Shown here piece by piece: positions 6,264 through 12,357 of a DNA stretch of 19,424 nucleotides. Positions within the stretch are counted from its first letter, which is position 1. The number at the start of each line of letters is the position of its first letter. The translations under genes were made by a program, and so were the position numbers. Source of the stretch: Candidatus Woesearchaeota archaeon (GTDB lineage Archaea; Nanobdellota; Nanobdellia; Woesearchaeales; SM23-78); the NCBI GenBank assembly GCA_019322375.1, contig JAHWIP010000060.1:1-19424 (forward strand). The letters are read 5' to 3'. Under the pieces are notes generated by a model. The model worked only from the letters and a program-made list of their open reading frames with translations, had not been told where the DNA came from and searched no databases.

Positions 6264-6899
6264 ATGGATACGCAAAAACATTATAATAGAATAGCAGGAA
6301 TATATGATGCACTTTTTGGAATGGTGAATAAATTATACGGATTTGATGAGATGAATTATAGACAACTTGCAATAAGTAAACTTAATCTCCAAGAAGGAGA
6401 TTTTGTTATCGAAATTGGTTGTGGAACAGGACGAAATTTTGAGGCCCTTGAGGAATTAGTTGGTGAACAAGGAAAAATAATTGGTATAGACAATTCTTCA
6501 AACATGTTAAGAAAAGCTTGTGATAGAGTGAAGCAAAAAGGTTGGTCTAATGTTGAATTATACAATGTGGACGTAAGTGAAAAAGAACGAATAAGATCCA
6601 TCCGTAATCCAGATGACGCTTTATTGTCAACTTTAGTATATTGTACTCTTTGGCATGACACTAAATTAAGAGAAAGTTTTCTAACATTACTAGCTGAAAG
6701 CAAAAGGTTTTCAGTAATGGATGCAAATTCCAGATGGACTTCTTCAAAGTTGGTAAGATGTGCTCTAAAAGCCACTTCATATTTATTTGGTATGCATCCG
6801 CAATATTGGGATAAGGATACAGTACAAGAATTTGAAAAAATAGAAGGTTGTAGTATAGAAGAAGCATTTCATAGAATGTTATTTATAGCTTACAAGTAA
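6264..6899 (+). CDS. Class I SAM-dependent methyltransferase (UbiE-like)
   Basis: A 211-residue Rossmann-fold methyltransferase. The N-terminus MDTQKHYNRIAGIYDALFG is the UbiE/COQ5-type lead-in. Motif I (SAM-binding) is DFVIEIGCGTGRNFEALEEL at about residues 46-65, then GKIIGIDNSSNMLRKA (acidic residue binding the SAM ribose), then VELYNVDVSE. The substrate-side half (LLSTLVYCTLWHD, LFGMHPQYWDKDT) does not match a family I know, so the substrate is unknown. An AT-rich TTATTTAAAA/TATATATAT element (about 6232-6252) puts the start of transcription near the ATG, implying a leaderless mRNA. It lies alone between the 13-bp direct repeats derived from the tRNA-Pro 3' end and may be an acquired cargo gene; that is inference. 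Confidence 0.85.
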   Translation: MDTQKHYNRIAGIYDALFGMVNKLYGFDEMNYRQLAISKLNLQEGDFVIEIGCGTGRNFEALEELVGEQGKIIGIDNSSNMLRKACDRVKQKGWSNVELYNVDVSEKERIRSIRNPDDALLSTLVYCTLWHDTKLRESFLTLLAESKRFSVMDANSRWTSSKLVRCALKATSYLFGMHPQYWDKDTVQEFEKIEGCSIEEAFHRMLFIAYK

Positions 6900-6927
6900 T
6901 TTTGTGTACCTGCCTCCTCTAAAAAAA

Positions 6928-6940
6928 ATGGGGCTACCCG
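6928..6940. repeat. 13-bp direct repeat, right copy (inside tRNA-Pro 3' end)
   Basis: This is the same 13 bases as at 6088-6100, 840 bases away. It covers T-stem positions 62-65, the 3' acceptor strand, the discriminator A and one base beyond. It is nearly the whole 3' exon of the intron-containing tRNA. In a tRNA-targeted integration model this would be the att core next to the reconstituted gene. Confidence 0.5.
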
Positions 6941-7051
6941 GATTGTCGCAGGAACAGAGTTCTGAGACACCAGGAATCTCTGATTCCTCGTTCGAACCGG
7001 GGTCTTCTGGCCCCAAACCAGAGAGGATGAACCAAGCTACCCCATAGCCCC
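6929..7051 (-). tRNA. tRNA-Pro(UGG) with a 48-nt intron in the T-loop
   Basis: On the minus strand the acceptor strands GGGGCTA and TAGCCCC pair perfectly, with discriminator A and no encoded CCA. The D-arm reads TGGGGTAGCTTGGTTCATCC, as usual for archaeal tRNA-Pro. The anticodon stem TCTGG/CCAGA is perfect, with loop TTTGGGG and anticodon TGG (7015-7013). The T-stem is CCCGG/CCGGG. After TTCGAA of the T-loop, 48 bases (about 6943-6990) intervene before T60 and the 3' T-stem. Removing them gives a normal 75-nt tRNA. The exact junction can slide by up to two bases because both ends carry AA. The insert folds on itself: AGGAA/TTCCT with CAGAG/CTCTG, or alternatively AGGAATC/GATTCCT. Archaeal splicing endonuclease handles noncanonical introns, including T-loop ones, in some Thermoproteales. 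A T-run follows the gene as terminator. Confidence 0.9.
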
Positions 7052-7097
7052 ATGGATGTGTTTATGAATTAATTAGTTCTTTATAAAATTAACTTTT

Positions 7098-7850
7098 TTA
7101 ATTAAATTCAGGAAGTATGAATTTTATTCCTTTTTCAATATATTTTTTTATTATCTTAAAGAACAAGTTTGTGGTATGTTCTTGGTCATGTATTAGGATT
7201 ATATCTGTGGTTCCTTCATAATTCAGGCTTCTTCCTTCTTCTGGAAAATCTTCATCAATCCTGTTTAAGATTGCTTTTTCTTCTGATAATCCATAAGGAG
7301 CGTTTTTTCTTCCTAACCAATATTCCATTTGGTCAAAAGTAATGAAGACATCAACATCATCAAGTAGTTTTGCATTGTTAAACCATTTGAGTGTTATTAC
7401 TTTGAATTTTGGCTGTGAATAACCATTTTCTCTCAAATAATCTTGTATTTTTTGTTTTTTCTCATGATTAGTGTAGTTTAACCAGTCTTTTTCATAGGCT
7501 TCTGCATTTTCATGGCCCCCTTTGTCCAGGTAAGGAAAGCGAAACAGCTTTACAGGCCTTTTTATCCCTGCTCGTTTGTACACTTCTTCAATTAGTTCAT
7601 CTGTTTTTCTTATTTCTTCAAAACATTCTTTAAGTGTCAAATCTGAGAAATGTTTGTGATTATAAGCATGATTACCAAGAACAAAACCTTTTTTTACTGA
7701 GTATATCAAATCACCTTCAAATTGTTTTATATTTTTGCCTCTACAGAAGAATATTGCAGGGATATTATTTTCTAATAAAAAATCAACTTTTTTTCTGAAA
7801 CCCTTTGTTGGTGCATCGTCTATTGTAAGATAAGCAGTTTTCTTAACCAT
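7098..7850 (-). CDS. Polysaccharide deacetylase-like (NodB-fold) protein
   Basis: A 250-residue protein of carbohydrate esterase family 4 type. Motif 1 is TIDDAP (Asp11 catalytic base, Asp12 metal ligand), motif 2 is NHAYNHKHFS (His61 and His65 metal ligands), motif 3 is RFPY (residues 104-107), and a late DIILIHD supplies the LxLH-like motif. Such enzymes remove acetyl groups from N-acetylated sugars or act on related amides with a divalent metal. There is no signal peptide or membrane anchor, so it appears cytoplasmic, which is unusual for cell-wall-acting members and suggests an intracellular glycan or small-molecule substrate. It stands as a single gene, with no clear TATA box close to the start. 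The fold call is firm, the substrate unknown. Confidence 0.87.
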   Translation of the reverse strand: MVKKTAYLTIDDAPTKGFRKKVDFLLENNIPAIFFCRGKNIKQFEGDLIYSVKKGFVLGNHAYNHKHFSDLTLKECFEEIRKTDELIEEVYKRAGIKRPVKLFRFPYLDKGGHENAEAYEKDWLNYTNHEKKQKIQDYLRENGYSQPKFKVITLKWFNNAKLLDDVDVFITFDQMEYWLGRKNAPYGLSEEKAILNRIDEDFPEEGRSLNYEGTTDIILIHDQEHTTNLFFKIIKKYIEKGIKFILPEFN

Positions 7851-7982
7851 GAGATGTGGAATGTCAGTTCTGTCTTTAATTTTTTTCGTTTTTTAATTTT
7901 TTTCCTAAAACTTTTCAGCATTCAACTTATTTTTTGAAAAAATTATTTTTTTCAATACTTTTCCTGCGAAAAAATAATAAAC

Positions 7983-7990
7983 TTTATAAA
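7983..7990 (+). promoter_or_regulatory. TATA box for the Lys-rich micro-ORF
   Basis: TTTATAAA on the plus strand predicts transcription starting near 8012 and a leader of about 50 bases before the ATG at 8063. The region between the deacetylase start and this box (about 7860-7980) is T-rich and contains a hairpin of the form TTGAAAAAA/TTTTTTCAA but no gene that I can see. Confidence 0.5.
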
Positions 7991-8062
7991 TAAGTAAATC
8001 AAAAACTTAATTAAAAGTTCATAAATGAGCTAAATCAGTTAAAAAAGAATAGGTGAAAGCCA

Positions 8063-8143
8063 ATGGCAAAAAGAAAAAAGAAAGCTAAAAAGAAAAAGAA
8101 AACAACAAAGAAGAAGAAAACTAAAAGAAAGAAGAAGAGATAA
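8063..8143 (+). CDS. 26-residue Lys/Arg-rich micro-protein
   Basis: The ORF encodes 26 residues, 17 Lys and 3 Arg; the rest are Met1, two Ala, three Thr. It starts MAKRKKKAK and ends TKRKKKR. Translation is supported by a strong archaeal ribosome site, AGGTGA, about eight bases before the ATG, and by a TATA box at 7983-7990. A T-rich stretch after the TAA (about 8158-8187) can serve as terminator. The composition resembles histone H1 tails or bacterial HC1-type Lys-rich DNA-binding proteins, so nucleic-acid binding or chromatin compaction is likely, but this is inference from charge. It lies between the deacetylase and topoisomerase I genes, both on the other strand. The codons use both AAA and AAG. 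Most gene finders would miss it because of its size. Confidence 0.65.
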   Translation: MAKRKKKAKKKKKTTKKKKTKRKKKR

Positions 8144-8242
8144 GTAAGCTTCTTTAACTTTTTTTATTTTTTTATTTTATTTTTTCTTGTGTAATTATAT
8201 TCGGTTCTTAATAAAAATCTGTTAACTAAGAATTAGTTCTGC

Positions 8243-10465
8243 TTATTTTTTCTTTTTATTAAGATTCTCTGTGTACCTGCACTTAGGATAACCAATGCAT
8301 CCAATGAACTTTCCATAGACAGATGTTCTTAGAACCAGGTCTTTGCCGCATTTTGGGCACTTCTTTTTTATTACTTCCATTCCATTCTCTTTTTTCTCAA
8401 CTTCATGCGAGTGCTCCTCAACTTTTTTTCCAGGGCACTCCTTGTTAAGACAAACTTCCTGGGGTTTTCTTTTTTTCATAAATATTTGCACTATGGGCTG
8501 GCTGCAGTGAGGACACCTCTTCTCAGTTCCTTTAATGCCTCCTCTTTGAGGAATAGAAAAGGTGGTTTTGCAATCAGGATAATTATCGCAAGCAATGAAT
8601 CTGATTCTTGCTTTTCCTTTTCTTGAAAATTTTATTCTAAGGTTGCCATCGCACTTTGGGCACTTACACACATAGCTTTCCTTGTTCAGGGTTTCATGAT
8701 GAGCTTGTTTTAGTGCTTCACCAATCTTTTTTTCTTTTTGCTTGAACTCCTTAAGAATCTTTTTTAAAACCTTTTTGGCTTCCTCAATGATTTCCTCTTT
8801 TTTCATCTTCTTGGTTCTTATCTTCTCCATTTCCTGCTCAAAATGCCTGGTTAACTGCTCATCAACAATATCAGGAGAATATTTTTGCAGAGTATCAACT
8901 ATGCTCATGCCAATATCAGTCACCCTTATGGACTGGTCTGCAATATAGTTTCTTTGATAAAGAGAATCAACAATGTCTGCTCTTGTAGCCTTGGTGCCAA
9001 GCCCTCTTTTTTCCAGTTCATTAATAATGCTTGCAGGAGTGTATCTCTTGGGTGGCTGGGTCTCTTTTTGCAACAAGTCAAGCTTCTTGATGTTCAGGCT
9101 TTCTCCCTGCTTAAAATCAGGCCATTCCTCTTCTTTAAGCTTAACATAAGGCTCATATAGTTCAAACCAGTTTTTTTGCTTGGTTCTCATGCCCCTGGCA
9201 ACAAAGGTTTCTCCATTAACATCAATCTTAAGATTCATTGACTCTCTGATAGCAGGTATTCCAAAAGTAGCAAAAAATCTCTTAACAACCAAGTCATAAA
9301 TCTTTTTTTCTTTTTCACTAATCTTATCAGGCTTAACACCTGTTGGATAAACAGCAGGATGAGCAGGGTCTTTCTTTTTTCCTTCATTAGGCTTTAGTTC
9401 TTTAAAACCAAGCACTTTCTTGGCTTTCTTGTTGTACTCAGCATTGCTCTTTGCAAGAGCATTCAGTATTTTTTTATAATTAATCTTTGATGGCAGTTTC
9501 TGAGAACTGGTTCTAGGATAAGAAATAACTCCCATGGTATAAAGGTTCTGGCTAAGACTAAGGGTTTCTTTAGGATTAATACCAAATAACTTGTAAGCCT
9601 CTATTTGCAATGAGCCTAAATCAAAAGGAGTAGGAGGGTTTTGCTTAACCTCTTTCTTATCTATATTCTTAACACTGGCAGGCTTCCAAAGAGATTTTTC
9701 AAATTTGGTTTTTGCTTCATCATGATTAAAGAACTTGTCTTTTTCATGAAAAGCACTTATAAGTTTTCCTTGTTTTTCAATCTTAAGAAGTATCTGCCAG
9801 TAAGGCTCTGATTTAAAAGCAGCAATCTCTTTTTCTCTTTCATAAAGAATCTTAAGAGCAGGCCCTTGCACTCTGCCGCTGCTCAGGATTTTAAAAGCAC
9901 CTGTGCTCTTAACAGCCAAGGTTAAAGCCCTGGAGATATTTATTCCATACATCCAGTCAAGAAAATGCCTTGCTTCACCAGCAGCACCCAGTCCTTTGTC
10001 AAGATGTTTAGACATGTTTTTGTAAGATTCAATTAAGTCATCCTTGGTAAGAGTAGAGAACTTCATCCTCCTGGCACTTCTTTGATTGCAAGCATACTTG
10101 ATACAGTTAAGACCAATAACTTCTCCTTCAACATCATAATCACACGCAACAGTGAATACATTGGCTTTTTTAGCCAGCTTTTTTATTAAGTTAAGATATT
10201 TTTTAGAAAAAGCAGCATTCTTATTAACCTCAAAGCTAGGAACCCAGTGCAAATCAAAGCTAGGATAAGTAAAAGACTTTTTTTTCTCAGCAACAGTAAA
10301 CAAGTGGCCAACAGCGCAAGCCACGACGATATTTTTGTTTTTATGCTTTAACTCATAATAAGGAACCTTGTTAACACTCTGCTTTTTAGGACGCTTATCA
10401 GCAAGTGCTTCAGCAATTCTTTTAGCAGCATTAGGCTTTTCACTAATGATTAATTCATAAGCCAT
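8243..10465 (-). CDS. topA: DNA topoisomerase I (type IA), archaeal
   Basis: A 740-residue type IA topoisomerase that relaxes negative supercoils by transient single-strand cleavage. The N-terminal Toprim domain starts YELIISEKPNAAKRIAEAL and carries the metal-binding DYDVEGE (Asp109, Asp111). The catalytic tyrosine is Tyr316 in MGVISYPRTSS. Domain landmarks such as SSGRVQGPAL and TPASIINELEKRGLGTKATR follow. The C-terminus has three zinc ribbons: Cys602/605/626/632, Cys651/654/672/677 and Cys703/706/723/729. It ends in a Lys-rich tail. A TATA-like TTTTTATATG about 26 bases upstream of the ATG suggests a leaderless mRNA. Gyrase B is encoded nearby on the same strand (12358-14253), so genes for opposing supercoiling activities lie close together. 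Confidence 0.95.
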   Translation of the reverse strand: MAYELIISEKPNAAKRIAEALADKRPKKQSVNKVPYYELKHKNKNIVVACAVGHLFTVAEKKKSFTYPSFDLHWVPSFEVNKNAAFSKKYLNLIKKLAKKANVFTVACDYDVEGEVIGLNCIKYACNQRSARRMKFSTLTKDDLIESYKNMSKHLDKGLGAAGEARHFLDWMYGINISRALTLAVKSTGAFKILSSGRVQGPALKILYEREKEIAAFKSEPYWQILLKIEKQGKLISAFHEKDKFFNHDEAKTKFEKSLWKPASVKNIDKKEVKQNPPTPFDLGSLQIEAYKLFGINPKETLSLSQNLYTMGVISYPRTSSQKLPSKINYKKILNALAKSNAEYNKKAKKVLGFKELKPNEGKKKDPAHPAVYPTGVKPDKISEKEKKIYDLVVKRFFATFGIPAIRESMNLKIDVNGETFVARGMRTKQKNWFELYEPYVKLKEEEWPDFKQGESLNIKKLDLLQKETQPPKRYTPASIINELEKRGLGTKATRADIVDSLYQRNYIADQSIRVTDIGMSIVDTLQKYSPDIVDEQLTRHFEQEMEKIRTKKMKKEEIIEEAKKVLKKILKEFKQKEKKIGEALKQAHHETLNKESYVCKCPKCDGNLRIKFSRKGKARIRFIACDNYPDCKTTFSIPQRGGIKGTEKRCPHCSQPIVQIFMKKRKPQEVCLNKECPGKKVEEHSHEVEKKENGMEVIKKKCPKCGKDLVLRTSVYGKFIGCIGYPKCRYTENLNKKKK

Positions 10466-10556
10466 GCCATAAATGAATTTAAGAAATCATATAAAAAGTT
10501 ATGCTTTTGCGATTTTTATTGGAAAGTGGGGAATTTTTTTTGTTTTTTTACTTTTT

Positions 10557-11219
10557 TTATTTTTTCCTCCCCATTACCACAAATATCTCGTTAAACCCTC
10601 CTATTGCTTCTGATGCTTTTCCAACTCTGTGTTCAAGAATATTATAATCTTTGAAAACCTGGTTTATCCAGTGATCAGGCGTCCACATATTTCTGTAGAT
10701 TCCGTCTAAGCAAATCCTTTTTTCATAATCTTTGTATTCATCTTTTACATCTTCTTTGGTTGCAATAGGTATACCCGCAATAACAAGAGGAGCGACATGC
10801 AGTTGTTTATCCATTATTTCTCTTATTTGTTCTTGTGGAAAATGTTCAAGAACTCCTCCTGAAATACATGCGTCAAATGAGTCTTTTCCAAACTTTTTGT
10901 CAATTTCAAAAATATCTCCATAAACCACATCCATTTTTCTGCCAAAATTCTTTGCATTCTCCTGTGCAGCCTCAACAACTTTTTTATCATTATCAATGCC
11001 AACCACTTCATAGCCGAGTGCTGATAATGGGACTGCTGTGCATCCTAAACCACATCCAATATCAAGAATTCTTGCTCCTGGCTTTAGATATTTTTGATAG
11101 AATGATAAATCCTGTTTTACCATTTCATTATATTTATTAAAATCTTCTTGCGTAAAAACCACGTTCATACATGATTCAAACCCTTCATACCAGGTTCTTT
11201 CATTTTGTTCCTGTCCCAT
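10557..11219 (-). CDS. Class I SAM-dependent methyltransferase
   Basis: A 220-residue methyltransferase. Motif I is ARILDIGCGLGCTAVPLSAL, then GYEVVGIDNDKKVVEAAQEN (acidic SAM-ribose contact), then MDVVYGDIFEID and DACISGGVLEHFP. The N-terminal region (TWYEGFESCMNVVFTQEDFN) and C-terminal part (IYRNMWTPDHWINQVFKDY) are not from a family I can name, so the substrate is unknown. The frame extends eight codons upstream to a TTG inside the dph2 fragment, but the ATG at 11219, one base after the TGA of that fragment, is the natural start and suggests translational coupling. It is not Dph5-like: Dph5 belongs to the tetrapyrrole-type class III methyltransferases, so a diphthamide link cannot be assumed. 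Confidence 0.83.
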   Translation of the reverse strand: MGQEQNERTWYEGFESCMNVVFTQEDFNKYNEMVKQDLSFYQKYLKPGARILDIGCGLGCTAVPLSALGYEVVGIDNDKKVVEAAQENAKNFGRKMDVVYGDIFEIDKKFGKDSFDACISGGVLEHFPQEQIREIMDKQLHVAPLVIAGIPIATKEDVKDEYKDYEKRICLDGIYRNMWTPDHWINQVFKDYNILEHRVGKASEAIGGFNEIFVVMGRKK

Positions 11220-11220
11220 T

Positions 11221-11463
11221 TCACACCCACCCACTATGCCCAAACTGAATTATTAAATCAACTTCTACTTTAGGAACATCACACGCTCCAAAACAGCTCC
11301 CTGCCCAGATTAATATTTTTGCATTTGTAATTTTTTTTAGTTCTTCTTGTATCTCTTTTGCTCCTGGCTTTAATCCGTCTGGCAATTGGATTAGAACTGT
11401 GTTTGCTTTTTCCTGCTTAATCTTTTCAGCTGCTTTGTCCAGCTCTAAGTTGTAATCAGTCAT
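11221..11463 (-). pseudogene. dph2: Truncated Dph2 (diphthamide synthesis) N-terminal fragment
   Basis: An 80-residue ORF matching only the first of three Dph2 domains: ANTVLIQLPDGLKPGAKEIQ, then SCFGACDVPKVEVDLIIQFG. Dph2 is a radical-SAM-like Fe-S enzyme that transfers the 3-amino-3-carboxypropyl group to elongation factor 2. Archaeal Dph2 is about 330-340 residues with three Fe-S cysteines, one per domain. Here only the first (Cys61, in GACD) is present. The ORF ends GHSGWV and a methyltransferase begins one base later; no remaining Dph2 sequence is visible downstream. A TATA box TTTTTATAAAC and the ATG are intact, so the fragment may still be made. It is probably a remnant that cannot make diphthamide alone; a split gene with the rest elsewhere is less likely. 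Confidence 0.72.
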
Positions 11464-11499
11464 TTTATGTTTAAAGAATTAGAGTTAGTTTATAAAAAT

Positions 11500-12258
11500 T
11501 TATTTTTTAGGCGCTTTTTCAGCTTTGCTGCTTGCTTCTGTTGCCTCAGGTGCTGGCTGGGCTTTTTCTTCTTGTTTAGGTTCTTCGGCTTTAGGCGCCT
11601 CCTTCTTCTCCACTTCTTCCTTAACCTCTTCTTTCTTCTCCTTAACAATCTCTTCCATCTTGCCAGGTTTCAGCACTCTTACCCCTTCTTTTTCTATCAG
11701 CTTAAAGCCTCTTATCTCAGAGCTTCTTATAGGCGCTATCTTTGCTGCTGTGCTTCCAAGATGTTTTTGCAGTTTAAAACTCATTATCTCTTCTACTAGT
11801 TGTTCATAGGTGAGCCTGCTAACAAGCCTTGCAAGAGCATTTCTTACTATCAATCTTACACTATTAACAATTGAGTTGTTCGCTGTTGTGTTGGTTATGA
11901 GCAAAGGCTTAATCCTTACCTTCTTATTATCACTTGTAGCTACTATCACTGAATCACCAACCTTGGTTTTTCCTCTTCTAACAATCCTTTTTACACTGCT
12001 GGGCATCATTTCAAAGCCAAGAACAGTTGTCAAGCCTTTACCATCCTTTACCTCATTAATTCTGAGCATAACATTGATGTGCTGGTTCCTTGGATTATTG
12101 GTCAGATTCATCATATTAATGCTTAGATTTCTGTTCATCATGGATTTTGACTCGTACAAAGGAATTTCTCCAACCACTTGTTCTCTGAACAGCTTTGGAG
12201 CTATGATTGGAAACCATTTCTTTCTCTTAACTCTTGGTTTTGCTACTTGTCTAGCCAT
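11500..12258 (-). CDS. rps3ae: Ribosomal protein S3Ae (eS1) with charged C-terminal tail
   Basis: A 252-residue small-subunit ribosomal protein. KRKKWFPIIAPKLFREQVVG at residues 11-30 is the eS1 signature; NMMNLTNNPRNQHINVMLRI and SLKLQ-like MSFKLQKHLGS follow. eS1 sits at the mRNA exit region of the 30S subunit. The start is the ATG at 12258 with a strong GAGGAG ribosome site; a frame extension upstream to 12321 has no ribosome site and begins with a sequence unlike eS1. A TATA box TTTATAAA is present at about 12284-12291. The conserved body ends near residue 200, and the last ~50 residues are Glu/Lys/Ala/Pro-rich low complexity, ending KAEKAPKK, similar in kind to the tail of L37Ae in this window. 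Confidence 0.94.
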   Translation of the reverse strand: MARQVAKPRVKRKKWFPIIAPKLFREQVVGEIPLYESKSMMNRNLSINMMNLTNNPRNQHINVMLRINEVKDGKGLTTVLGFEMMPSSVKRIVRRGKTKVGDSVIVATSDNKKVRIKPLLITNTTANNSIVNSVRLIVRNALARLVSRLTYEQLVEEIMSFKLQKHLGSTAAKIAPIRSSEIRGFKLIEKEGVRVLKPGKMEEIVKEKKEEVKEEVEKKEAPKAEEPKQEEKAQPAPEATEASSKAEKAPKK

Positions 12259-12357
12259 ACTTCTCCTCTGGAAATATGAGCGGTTTATAAATCTTTTGTG
12301 TGTTTTACAAAAGATTCTCAAAAATTATTTTTAATTTTTGTTGAAGATTACGTTGAT

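Noticed and set aside
7860..7980. A possible gene or RNA in the T-rich gap upstream of the micro-ORF
   Set aside because: Only homopolymeric T and A tracts and a weak hairpin are visible; there is no start with ribosome site and no stable fold.
10557..11219. Reading the methyltransferase as Dph5 because it follows dph2
   Set aside because: It has a class I Rossmann motif (DIGCGLGC), whereas Dph5 is a class III tetrapyrrole-type methyltransferase.
12259..12321. Longer N-terminus of ribosomal protein S3Ae
   Set aside because: The TATA box lies inside this extension, and the ATG at 12258 has a strong GAGGAG site and matches the eS1 start.
11810..12334. Plus-strand 174-residue hydrophobic frame opposite rps3ae
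   Set aside because: The frame is antisense to a well-conserved ribosomal protein; the apparent membrane character comes from the complement of Lys- and Asn-rich codons.
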